Source: Nitrospira sp.
Lineage (GTDB): Bacteria > Nitrospirota > Nitrospiria > Nitrospirales > Nitrospiraceae
NCBI GenBank assembly: GCA_036984305.1
Contig: BQWY01000001.1
Location: 3,431,501 to 3,495,500, forward strand
Reading direction: 5' to 3'
DNA: 64,000 nucleotides
Made by a program: the position numbers and the translations under genes
In this document: one piece after another, positions 51,910 to 60,064 of the stretch
Layout of the letters: each line of letters opens with the position of its first letter
Position numbering within the stretch: position 1 is the stretch's first letter
Notes under the pieces: generated by a model
Database searches by the model: none
What the model saw: only the letters and a program-made list of their open reading frames with translations
Told to the model about the DNA's origin: nothing

Positions 51910-53154
51910 ATGACACGATGTCGTCGTGGCATGGTGCTCGCTCACGGGGTGGTCCTCACTGTCACCCTCTTGGTTGGGTGTAGTTCGGGTGATTCCTCGG
52001 CGCCTCCCCCGGCTCCCCTACCACCCCCGACGTCGCAGGGCGACATACAAGACCTTGGGACGTTCTCGATCCCGGCAGGTGCCTTGCTCGCCAGTCCGCT
52101 CTCGGTGGACGCCATTGGAGCCTCATCGTTGTTGCTGGTTGCAATTCCCTCTACGGGCAACGCCACCGCAGTCATGACCAATATCATGAATCCTAGCGGA
52201 CAAACGCTGGTGACGCTGGACCCCAATGATCTGGACCCAATCGGGAAGAATCTGTTCCAACAAATTGGGTACGCCGTGACGGCGGGTATCCTGCCGCACA
52301 GCACCACCTACACATTTGAAAACGGCCGTTACCAATTTCAAATCGGAAATCCGAACGGCTCGCCCGTTTCAACACAGGTTCTGGCGGTGCTCAACAGGCG
52401 CCTCAATCCGACCGCAGGTGCATTGGACCTCAATCTGGTATTCTGCGGTATTCAAGACCTCGACAGCCAATCGGCCCTCACCAATCAGGACTTCTTGTTG
52501 CTCTTCAATGAATTCCAAAGGATTCTCGCTCAGGTCAACATTCAAGTCGGAACGGTGCACACATTCGATTGTCCTGCAAGCCTGGTTGGGCAATTGGCGG
52601 TGGTTAACGGTACCGACGAGCAGGCGCTGCTCTTCTCGCTCAACCCACCGGCGGGGAACGAAGCCCTCAACGTCTTTTTTGTCCAGGATATCCAACTTCA
52701 GGGTATTGCCGGCGTACTGGGCGTATCCGGCGGCATACCCGGTCCGGCCCGTATTCAAGGGACCGGCGCTTCAGGGGTTGGGATTTCGCTCGTGGCTTCG
52801 CGGATTGGAGACCTCACGGCTTCCGATCTGCTGCGCCGAGGACGCACCATGGCCCACGAGGTGGGTCACTACGTCGGGCTCTTTCACACAACGGAACGCA
52901 CCGGCTCGACTCCGAACTCGCCGACTAACTTTATCAACGTCGATCCCATTCCAGACACGCCGGAATGCCTTCTCACCGTCGACCAGCCACCGACCGGCGA
53001 TGGGGATCAATCGGTGGATCCGACCGAGTGCGGGGTGGGGGGTGGCGCTCGAAACTTGATGTTTTGGACGCAGGGACCGGATGCACTGGGCGCGCGCGAT
53101 CAAATTTCACCGGACCAAGCCTTTGTCATGCTGCGGAATCCGCTCGTGCGTTGA
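51910..53154 (+). CDS. M43 (pappalysin)-like metzincin lipoprotein protease
   Basis: 414 residues. Signal peptide with lipobox (VLTVTLLVGC) and a Pro-rich linker. The C-terminal third has the metzincin zinc motif HEVGHYVGLFH (His316, His320 and His326, catalytic Glu317), followed by DPIPDTPECL, a pappalysin-type calcium/disulfide region, and a Met-turn in ARNLMFWT. The N-terminal 250 residues (GALLASPLSVDAIGASSLLLV...) form a beta-rich prodomain or PPC-like domain. Surface-attached protease of unknown substrate. A HEAT-repeat protein gene follows after 32 bp. Confidence 0.78.
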   Translation: MTRCRRGMVLAHGVVLTVTLLVGCSSGDSSAPPPAPLPPPTSQGDIQDLGTFSIPAGALLASPLSVDAIGASSLLLVAIPSTGNATAVMTNIMNPSGQTLVTLDPNDLDPIGKNLFQQIGYAVTAGILPHSTTYTFENGRYQFQIGNPNGSPVSTQVLAVLNRRLNPTAGALDLNLVFCGIQDLDSQSALTNQDFLLLFNEFQRILAQVNIQVGTVHTFDCPASLVGQLAVVNGTDEQALLFSLNPPAGNEALNVFFVQDIQLQGIAGVLGVSGGIPGPARIQGTGASGVGISLVASRIGDLTASDLLRRGRTMAHEVGHYVGLFHTTERTGSTPNSPTNFINVDPIPDTPECLLTVDQPPTGDGDQSVDPTECGVGGGARNLMFWTQGPDALGARDQISPDQAFVMLRNPLVR

Positions 53155-53186
53155 CGCAAAAGTGCGATACGGCCAAGGAGAACGAC

Positions 53187-53816
53187 ATGAAATCCCTATC
53201 CATAGCGATCACCGTCGTATTGATCCTGGCGGCGTGGGGGTGCGTCGCATCCAATGCCTCAGCTGAGGCAGCCCGAACCACGCAACTTCACACCATCATG
53301 AGCCTCTTGGCCGCCGAAGAACATGTCGCAACGGCGGAGGACTTGGCCCGCATAGGACCGGACGTTCCAGAGTTACTCACCACGCTGGCGCAGGACCATC
53401 AACTGGATATTGCCTATCGGGCTCGCGCCACCTCCTACTTAGGGTACTATCAGGGTAATTCCAGCGTCGGCCGGTTCCTCTCCTCGCTTGTATCAACCCC
53501 TAACCCGCCCGCGCCACTCCTTCGGCGCGGGCTGACCGCGTTGGCGCACGTGTCCAAGGGAAAGGCTATTCCAGCTATCGCTCCGCATCTCAAATCTTCC
53601 GATGTCCTCGTGCGCGAAGCCGCCGCTCGGGCGATGGTCGACACAGGAGATCCCGCAGCGCTGAAAGCGCTGAAGGAAGCCGCCGCTACCGAGCGGGAAC
53701 CGTTTCTACAAAAGAAAATGCATGACATGGCGGGAACAGCGGTCGACCACGCTAGGGACCAGAGTCCCGCCGTCCAACGGGAAAGCAACTCGGAAGTTCA
53801 GTCGACCCATTACTAG
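53187..53816 (+). CDS. Exported HEAT-repeat protein
   Basis: 209 residues from ATG 53187 (AAGGAG upstream). Signal segment LSIAITVVLILAAWGCVASNASA contains a Cys that could act as a lipobox (LAAWGC) or a standard cleavage at ASA. The rest is paired helices: DLARIGPDVPELLTTLAQD, LLRRGLTALAHVSKGKAIP and DVLVREAAARAMVDTGDPAA, the last being a clear HEAT/PBS-lyase repeat. Likely a scaffold or inhibitor acting with the upstream protease; only co-location supports this. Confidence 0.7.
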   Translation: MKSLSIAITVVLILAAWGCVASNASAEAARTTQLHTIMSLLAAEEHVATAEDLARIGPDVPELLTTLAQDHQLDIAYRARATSYLGYYQGNSSVGRFLSSLVSTPNPPAPLLRRGLTALAHVSKGKAIPAIAPHLKSSDVLVREAAARAMVDTGDPAALKALKEAAATEREPFLQKKMHDMAGTAVDHARDQSPAVQRESNSEVQSTHY

Positions 53817-53937
53817 ACCACCGCCATCGCCAGACCATGTCGTGATTCCCTCACGGCGACCCGGCTCTCTCGCCTGCTACGTGCGGGCGAGGAATAGTGG
53901 AACCTGCCCCGACCCTGCTATATGATGGCTCCCACCT

Positions 53938-55425
53938 ATGTTGGAGCCGTCCAGAGAATCCTATTTGCTCGACTCGCCTCAGCCATTGACCCTGTCGTTT
54001 CCACTCGCCTCACTGGACCCCTTTCACTTTCATACGCAACTCGATGACGCTGTGGAACCGACATTCCTATTGGAATCCGGTCGGCCGCAACTTGGGCAGC
54101 CCTGCTACTCCTTCTTCGGCGAACGACCTTACGCAACCTTATCGCACCAGGATGGCCGGACGTGCTTGACCACCGGATCCCATACCGCAGTATTAATCGA
54201 CGATCCGCTCGACGTCCTCATGGAGCATGCGATTGTGCCGGACATGGCAGCACGCAAAGAAAGACCGCCATTTGTCGGAGGAGCGGTTGGATTCCTGAGC
54301 TACGATTACGTCCGTAGGCTCGAAACGCTTCCCTCCGTCGCTGCCGCTGACATCCCTGTACCGGATATCCAGATGGCCCTGTACGATTTGATCGGAGCGA
54401 TCGACCACGTTCAGGGCACAGTCGACTTGATGTTCAGCCCGTCTGCGGTCCGATTCGCAAGGGAAAATCGGGCCTCGCTCTATGAAGAAGGTCGAGACCG
54501 CTTGCACCGATTGTACGACCGATTGACGCAGCCACGAACATCTCATCGGCAGAGCTACAATTGGCAGGCGCTCGTTCCAACGGCCGGTCAGTCCCGATCG
54601 GAATACATGGCTCGCGTGGAGCGAAGCCAGGAATACATTCGGGCCGGGGATATCTATCAAGCCAACCTCTCTCATCGCTTCACGTTCGACTTGTCGGCAG
54701 TGGGTCGACATGAAACCAGTCCCCACCGGAGGGTCGGCACGGCATTGTATGAACGGCTTCGGTCTGTGAATCCGTCTCCCTTTGGGGCCATCATGAGCTT
54801 CGACGACCTGACGCTCGTCAGCTGCTCCCCGGAGCGACTCGTTCGCAAGCTGGGACGGGCCGTCGAAACCCGACCGATCGCGGGTACTCGACCCCGTGGC
54901 GCCGGTGCCTGGGAGGACGACCGTTTAAAGCACGAGCTCCTGGCGAACGCCAAGGAGCGTGCCGAACATCTGATGCTGGTCGATTTAGAGCGCAGCGACC
55001 TTGGCCGTGTCTGCGCCTACGGCACCGTTGCCGTCGACGAGTTCATGACCGTCGAACAATACTCGCACGTCAGCCACCTAGTTTCGAATATTCGGGGCAC
55101 TCTTCGACCCGAGATGACCGGAGCCGACGTCCTTCGCGCGGTCTTTCCAGGCGGTACGATCACGGGGGTGCCCAAAGTACGTTGTATGCAAATCATCGAC
55201 GAATTGGAGCCGGTCCGGCGTGGAATCTACACAGGGTCGTTGGGCTACATCAGCCGCACGGGGGATATGGATTGGAACATTCTGATCCGTACCATGCTGT
55301 TGAGAGGCCACCATGGATACCTGCAAATGGGCGCCGGGATCGTCGCGGACTCCGACGCTCAACGCGAATATGAAGAGACCCTGCATAAGGGGCAAGCGTT
55401 CTTTTCGGCACTACGGGCAGGCTAG
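53938..55425 (+). CDS. pabB: Chorismate-binding synthase component I (PabB favoured, TrpE possible)
   Basis: 495 residues. N-terminal domain with a TrpE-like FLLES (residues 43-47), then the chorismate-binding core: AGDIYQANLSHRF, SPERLVRKLGRAVETRPIAGTRPRG, FPGGTITGVPKVRCMQIIDELEP and YTGSLGYISRTGDMDWNILIRT. The downstream aminotransferase-IV gene (one base away) argues for aminodeoxychorismate synthase in folate synthesis. However, residue 315 is Ala (PIAG), as in anthranilate synthase, where classical PabB has Lys. The glutamine amidotransferase partner is not in the window. Confidence 0.8.
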   Translation: MLEPSRESYLLDSPQPLTLSFPLASLDPFHFHTQLDDAVEPTFLLESGRPQLGQPCYSFFGERPYATLSHQDGRTCLTTGSHTAVLIDDPLDVLMEHAIVPDMAARKERPPFVGGAVGFLSYDYVRRLETLPSVAAADIPVPDIQMALYDLIGAIDHVQGTVDLMFSPSAVRFARENRASLYEEGRDRLHRLYDRLTQPRTSHRQSYNWQALVPTAGQSRSEYMARVERSQEYIRAGDIYQANLSHRFTFDLSAVGRHETSPHRRVGTALYERLRSVNPSPFGAIMSFDDLTLVSCSPERLVRKLGRAVETRPIAGTRPRGAGAWEDDRLKHELLANAKERAEHLMLVDLERSDLGRVCAYGTVAVDEFMTVEQYSHVSHLVSNIRGTLRPEMTGADVLRAVFPGGTITGVPKVRCMQIIDELEPVRRGIYTGSLGYISRTGDMDWNILIRTMLLRGHHGYLQMGAGIVADSDAQREYEETLHKGQAFFSALRAG

Positions 55426-55426
55426 G

Positions 55427-56308
55427 ATGTGGATTTATCTCAATGATCGCTTCCTCCCCAAGGAAGAGGCGGTGGTCTCAGTTTTCGATCATGGATTTTT
55501 GTATGGAGACGGCGTGTACGAAACGCTTCGCTCCTATGGACCGACGATTTTCTTACTCACCGAGCATCTGGCCCGATTGCGGCGTTCCGCAGATCTGATC
55601 CATCTTCGTATTCCAATCGAAGACTCGGCATGGTTCGGCATTTTGACGGAAGCCATGGCGCGCAACTCGGTGGGGACGCCAGACTGTGACGCATATATCC
55701 GAATCACCATTTCTCGCGGCCCGGGTGAGATCGGCCTCGATCCCGTGCTCTGTCCGACACCCACGCTCGTGATCATCACGAAGCCCCTCGCTCGTCCAGC
55801 GGACACGCTGTATCGAAATGGCATCCGTCTGATCACGGCCCACACCCGCCGCAATCAGGCGGAGTCCCTTAATCCCCAGATCAAGTCACTCAATTTTCTG
55901 AACAACATCCTGGCCAAACAGGAGGCCCTCGCGGCCGGCGCCTACGACGCCGTCATGCTCAATACCCAAGGCGAAGTGGCTGAATGCACGATCAGCAACA
56001 TATTTTTCGTGATTCAGGGGCGTCTCTGCACACCCGCCATCGAATGCGGACTGCTGGACGGCCTGACTAGAAACATGGTGCTGACGCTAGCCCGACGGGC
56101 CGGCATTCCCACAGAAGAGGGCCGCTTCCGAGCCCCGGCTCTCCAGGAAGCGTCCGAGTGTTTCGTGACCAATACCAGTTCCGAGGTCCTTCCGGCGGTC
56201 TCACTCGATGGGAAACCCTTCGGAAGCGGGCATCCCGGACCCATAACACAGGAGCTTGGTCGTCTTTTTCGCGAGCATGTCCACAGCCTGTTAAGGTCGG
56301 CCACTTAG
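55427..56308 (+). CDS. pabC: Class IV aminotransferase, PabC-like
   Basis: 293 residues from ATG 55427, one base after the previous stop. PLP Lys153 lies in NPQIKSLNFLNNILAKQEA; SVFDHGFLYGDGVYETLR and EVAECTISNIFFV are the class IV motifs. Placement after pabB suggests aminodeoxychorismate lyase (p-aminobenzoate formation). The family also includes branched-chain and D-amino-acid aminotransferases, which cannot be excluded from sequence. Confidence 0.82.
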   Translation: MWIYLNDRFLPKEEAVVSVFDHGFLYGDGVYETLRSYGPTIFLLTEHLARLRRSADLIHLRIPIEDSAWFGILTEAMARNSVGTPDCDAYIRITISRGPGEIGLDPVLCPTPTLVIITKPLARPADTLYRNGIRLITAHTRRNQAESLNPQIKSLNFLNNILAKQEALAAGAYDAVMLNTQGEVAECTISNIFFVIQGRLCTPAIECGLLDGLTRNMVLTLARRAGIPTEEGRFRAPALQEASECFVTNTSSEVLPAVSLDGKPFGSGHPGPITQELGRLFREHVHSLLRSAT

Positions 56309-56357
56309 TGGCATCAGCTTCCCGAAACTCATATAATATCATTATTTTTCACATACT

Positions 56358-56386
56358 TTGACAGCAGACCTAGCCGCTGCTAGCCT
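56358..56386 (+). promoter_or_regulatory. Sigma-70-like promoter, likely leaderless
   Basis: Perfect TTGACA (56358-56363), 17-bp spacer, TAGCCT (56381-56386). The next gene's ATG is only eight bases after the -10, so transcription would start at or next to the initiation codon. The region just upstream (56320-56350) is markedly AT-rich. Confidence 0.55.
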
Positions 56387-56393
56387 TTGAAGT

Positions 56394-57110
56394 ATGGCTA
56401 TCCGCGCCGATACGCGCCGACCTCGTCCTGAGCGAAGGTTGATCCAACTCGCGTTGGCAACATTCACCGGCATGGTGTTAGAGGGGAGCATACTGCTTGG
56501 TTTGACGCCGACGTCGAGCGAGGCTGAGGTCTATCTCTACGTGGATAAGCAGGGTGTCGTATCATTGACCAATGTCCCCACCGATCCGAACTATAAGAAG
56601 ATCGACTTGTATGCGACTGCTCCGCACACCCCCATGGCCCCTCGAGAGTTGGAGGCGGCCATTGCGCGAGCCGCTCATCAGGCGCGATTGCATCCGGCAT
56701 TGGTACTGGCGGTAATCAAGGCGGAGTCGGACTACGATCCGATGGCCGTTTCCCGTGCCGGCGCACTGGGGTTGATGCAACTGATGCCGCAGACCGCTCA
56801 GCGGCACAATGTGCAGGATGTCTTCGATCCTGAGCAGAATATATCAGGCGGGACCAAGCATTTGCGCTATCTGCTCGACCGATTTGAGGGCAATTTGCCG
56901 CTCGCGCTCGCCGCCTACAATGCGGGAGAAAACGCGGTCGATCGCTATCGCACGTTGCCCCCTTTCAATGAGACGCGTCGCTACGTCCAGAAAGTCCTAC
57001 ACTACTATCGGCACTTCCTTTTGAGCCGCCGATCCAGTGCGGCCGGCCACGTCACGAACGGCGGAGCGCAATCACCGGTGCTGGGTGTCTCCGTCGAGGA
57101 ACCCCGCTGA
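56394..57110 (+). CDS. Lytic transglycosylase (SLT domain) with DUF4124-like N-terminus
   Basis: 238 residues. Arg-rich n-region and hydrophobic LIQLALATFTGMVLEGSILL form a signal peptide. Residues 45-63 (EVYLYVDKQGVVSLTNVP) resemble DUF4124. The SLT domain follows: LVLAVIKAESDYDPMAVSRA with catalytic Glu, ALGLMQLMPQTAQRHNV and LALAAYNAGENAVDRY. The last 59 bp overlap the 3' end of nadB on the opposite strand. Periplasmic peptidoglycan remodelling enzyme of the MltE/EmtA-like size class. Confidence 0.87.
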   Translation: MAIRADTRRPRPERRLIQLALATFTGMVLEGSILLGLTPTSSEAEVYLYVDKQGVVSLTNVPTDPNYKKIDLYATAPHTPMAPRELEAAIARAAHQARLHPALVLAVIKAESDYDPMAVSRAGALGLMQLMPQTAQRHNVQDVFDPEQNISGGTKHLRYLLDRFEGNLPLALAAYNAGENAVDRYRTLPPFNETRRYVQKVLHYYRHFLLSRRSSAAGHVTNGGAQSPVLGVSVEEPR

Positions 57111-58695
57111 ATTCCCGATCCATACTGACATGGCTGTGCTGACGCCGGCCGCCTCGTTGCGGCTGCGGGTAGTCGGCTCGATAATGCGCCCCCAGACTGT
57201 TTTGCCGCCACAGCGCCGCTTCCGTGATACAGAGGGCGGTTTGCACCATGTTCTTCACTTCAAGTTCCGTCCTTGTTGCGAGCGGGTAGGCCACTGTCTT
57301 CGCCCAGCGGGTCAATTGGGCGGCGGCTCTGGCCAGCGCGTCTCCCGTGCGGACGATACCCACGCGGCCCCACATCAGTCGTCGGAGAGAACTGCGCATC
57401 TTTTCCGCGTCTTCCAGGCGGGCCGGACGTTCCAGTCCCAGGTCCCGTAGGGAAAGCACATGGCCCCTGGGGGAAAGTTTCTCCGCATAATCCGCCGCCG
57501 CGCGTGCGGCCCGAACCCCAAACACCAGTCCCTCGAGCAGCGAATTGCTCGCGAGCCGGTTAGCCCCGTGGACGCCACTGCAGGCTACCTCACCCGCTGC
57601 GTAGAGGCCGGCCACATTGGTCGCGCCCTCGCTCGTTGTCCGCACACCTCCCATCATATAGTGGGCGCCGGGCGACACAGGAATCCATTCTTCAGTGATG
57701 TCGATATCGTAACGGAGACAGGTGGCATAGATCGTCGGAAACCGCTGCCGGACAAATCCAGGACTCAAATGCGTGACATCGAGATAGACGTGGCGGGACC
57801 GTGTGGCGGCCATTTCAGCCCAGATTGCCCGGGCGACGATGTCGCGCGGCGCAAGTGCGCCGTCCCCATGATACCGATGCATGAACAACTCGCCCTTGAC
57901 GTTGCGCAATTGCCCACCCTCGCCGCGGATGGCTTCCGACAGGAGAAACGGCGGGCTGGACGGCAGATAGAGTGCGGTGGGATGGAATTGAATGAACTCC
58001 ATATCTTCCAATACAGCTCCGGCACGAAAGGCCATCGCGACCCCGTCTCCGGTCGCGCTCGACGGATTCGTCGTCCGCGCATAGACTTGGCCGACCCCTC
58101 CCGTGGCGAGGACCACGGCCTTGGCTGGAATCACGGACCGCTCCCCCGTCAGTTCGTCCAAGACCACCACTCCCTGGCACCTCCCGTCCTGCGTGACGAG
58201 GTCAACCGTAAAGGAGTGGTCTAACGCTCGTATGCGCTCGTGTTGATAGGCCTGGGCCATCAGAACGCGAACGATTTCATTTCCGGTCGCATCGCCTCGG
58301 GCACGAAGAATCCGGCTCCGGCTGTGCGCCGCTTCCCGCGCAAAAGCGAATGCATTGCCGATCTTGTCAAACTGAGCCCCCCAGCGGATGAGCTCGTGAA
58401 TGCGCCGGGGTCCCTCTTCCACGAGCACGCGCACGGCTTCTCTGCGACACAGGCCATGCCCCGCCTTGAGCGTATCGCGCAGGTGCACGGCCACATCGTC
58501 TTCCTCGCTCAGTGCGACCGCCACGCCGCCCTGAGCATAAATCGAACTGCTCTCGAACGGTTGCCCCTTCGTGAGCATCAGAACCCATCCGCAGCGGGCC
58601 AATTCCAAGGCCGCGCGGAGACCGGCCACCCCACTGCCGATTACGATGAAGTCGGTCTCCGACCGCGCTCGCGCTGACGATTGCTTGCGTGGCAT
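57052..58695 (-). CDS. nadB: L-aspartate oxidase
   Basis: 547 residues. FAD-binding VIGSGVAGLRAALELA, SSSIYAQGGVAVAL, HSRSRILRARGDATG, EFIQFHPTALYLP, ISPGAHYMMGGV-like VSPGAHYMMGGVRTT and GEVACSGVHGANRLASNSLLEG identify NadB rather than SdhA/FrdA. Oxidises aspartate to iminoaspartate, the first step of NAD synthesis. Expressed in a two-gene minus-strand unit after the lipoprotein gene. Confidence 0.92.
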   Translation of the reverse strand: MPRKQSSARARSETDFIVIGSGVAGLRAALELARCGWVLMLTKGQPFESSSIYAQGGVAVALSEEDDVAVHLRDTLKAGHGLCRREAVRVLVEEGPRRIHELIRWGAQFDKIGNAFAFAREAAHSRSRILRARGDATGNEIVRVLMAQAYQHERIRALDHSFTVDLVTQDGRCQGVVVLDELTGERSVIPAKAVVLATGGVGQVYARTTNPSSATGDGVAMAFRAGAVLEDMEFIQFHPTALYLPSSPPFLLSEAIRGEGGQLRNVKGELFMHRYHGDGALAPRDIVARAIWAEMAATRSRHVYLDVTHLSPGFVRQRFPTIYATCLRYDIDITEEWIPVSPGAHYMMGGVRTTSEGATNVAGLYAAGEVACSGVHGANRLASNSLLEGLVFGVRAARAAADYAEKLSPRGHVLSLRDLGLERPARLEDAEKMRSSLRRLMWGRVGIVRTGDALARAAAQLTRWAKTVAYPLATRTELEVKNMVQTALCITEAALWRQNSLGAHYRADYPQPQRGGRRQHSHVSMDREFSGVPRRRHPAPVIALRRS

Positions 58696-58697
58696 CG

Positions 58698-59234
58698 TCA
58701 GATTCCTCCCTCCCCCGACTGATGAGTCGAGGCGGGAACGGAGCGCCCGCTCATTCCGAAGGGCAACGCTCCTTCCACTGATTCGAGGAGTACGGATTGA
58801 GTGCCGAGAAATTGCAACCGGCCGTGCCCACGATCTCTCAGCGGTGCGTCCGCCGGATCATGTCTCCACTGTCCACTCCAGTGGATGTAGACCTCGACCA
58901 GGTCCTGATCGATCATGATGCGTTCGACCGACCAATCCAAGGTAATCTGCTTAAATGTCTGCAGATCCAGCGCGACATCGCGCTCGAGCCGCTCGACTTT
59001 CTCGGAAGGCAGCAAGTGATCTCGAAACCCTTGTAGGTCATGCTCGACGTAGGCGCGACGCAAGCCCTCAATCGCCCCGTCGATGCGCATATACCGTTGA
59101 TGGTCTTCAGGATAGGCGGGGCCCTTGCTCCCGCAACCACACAGCGCCAGTAAGCACACAGCAAGGAGGCAACATCGGTTCCTGCTGGGAACAAGACGGT
59201 GGAGGGAGCCTAATCCACGTGTGAATGCGCTCAT
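58698..59234 (-). CDS. Lipoprotein, NTF2-like fold possible
   Basis: 178 residues with signal and lipobox (CLLAVCLLALCGCGS). The mature domain begins with two helices (IDGAIEGLRRAYVEHDLQGFRDHLLPSEK) and ends in strands (IMIDQDLVEVYIHWSGQWRH, GRLQFLGTQSVLLESV), a DUF4440/NTF2-like order. Its stop is 2 bp from the nadB ATG, implying co-translation, though no metabolic link is evident. Confidence 0.68.
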   Translation of the reverse strand: MSAFTRGLGSLHRLVPSRNRCCLLAVCLLALCGCGSKGPAYPEDHQRYMRIDGAIEGLRRAYVEHDLQGFRDHLLPSEKVERLERDVALDLQTFKQITLDWSVERIMIDQDLVEVYIHWSGQWRHDPADAPLRDRGHGRLQFLGTQSVLLESVEGALPFGMSGRSVPASTHQSGEGGI

Positions 59235-59427
59235 TACGAGGCACTATATGAGGGGGACTAGCGAGGGTCAAGTCGGACGAGGACGACCGATCCTTTCTTG
59301 ACAGCGTGCCATCACTATGATACCTCTCGGCCACCTTTCTGGTCCGGCCACACCCATTGCAAAGACTCGTAAAATCATTGCTTTTGAAGGTGAAAGCCGC
59401 TAGCGTAATCTCTTGCAGGAGTTTCGT

Positions 59428-59523
59428 ATGTCCAGTGTGTTAAAGAAACGTCGGAAGAAAATGCGGAAGCACAAGTACAAGAAGCTCCGCAAGAAGCAAA
59501 AATTCCTCCGCCGGAGGAGTTAG
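59428..59523 (+). CDS. Small ribosomal subunit protein bS22 (AURKAIP1/COX24-domain)
   Basis: A 31-codon gene missed by length filters. ATG 59428 has AGGAG seven bases upstream. The product starts SSVLKKRRKKMRKHKYKKL and is almost entirely Lys/Arg, matching the AURKAIP1/COX24 (mS38) motif and the mycobacterial bS22 protein, which lies in the 30S subunit near the decoding-site rRNA. Calculated charge is extreme, as expected for an rRNA-embedded peptide. Confidence 0.82.
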   Translation: MSSVLKKRRKKMRKHKYKKLRKKQKFLRRRS

Positions 59524-59724
59524 GGTCCCGGATACGCTTCAGCAGGTTAACGTGCAGACCCTTGCGGGTGGGTCGGGTCGGTATTGAGAACGGTCGTCCC
59601 GCGACGGCATTTCGTTGTCGGCTTGGCAGCAGGTCGGTCATGCTGGCAGTCTGAGGCGCGTCACGCCTGCAGTGGCGTCTCGGTCGCCTCACGCAATTTC
59701 GACACCCATACCCGACGGAGGAGG

Positions 59725-59949
59725 ATGTCTGTGGCTGAAGGCAAGAAGGTTCGAATCCGAGTCAAAACGGTCAATTGCACCTACGTCGGCGATTTCCTGA
59801 TCCCGCCGATGCGAAACCGCGTTTCGGATGCGATCAACGAAGAGCAACGGTTGTTCATTAGTCTCACGGACGTCATGATCAATGACCGCGAGAAAGCCGA
59901 CTTCGTCGCAATCAATAAGAATCTCATCGAGTCCATCGCCCAGATTTAA
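59725..59949 (+). CDS. Conserved-looking small protein, function unknown
   Basis: 74 residues (or 72 from GTG 59731, which has the better distance to GGAGGAGG). Beta-rich with KKVRIRVKTVNCTYVGDFLI, a conserved-looking RNRVSDAINEEQRLFISLTDVMI, and a final helix (VAINKNLIESIAQI). Not recognised, although the RVSD..N.....FI.LTDV pattern resembles small uncharacterised barrels. It follows the bS22 gene by 200 bp. No membrane or signal segment. Confidence 0.7.
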   Translation: MSVAEGKKVRIRVKTVNCTYVGDFLIPPMRNRVSDAINEEQRLFISLTDVMINDREKADFVAINKNLIESIAQI

Positions 59950-60064
59950 TCGCGTCCGTACAGACCGTCCACACACCCCCCACCCAGCGCGTCCTCTTCA
60001 TTGCAGTCCCTCTGCTCCCACCGTATGATGGGCCCGTAATGTCTCGTTCGATTTCCTCCTTGCT

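Noticed and set aside
59744-59756. tRNA T-loop-like GGTTCGAATCC
   Set aside because: Lies within the small coding gene at 59725-59949 and has no matching acceptor, D or anticodon arms.
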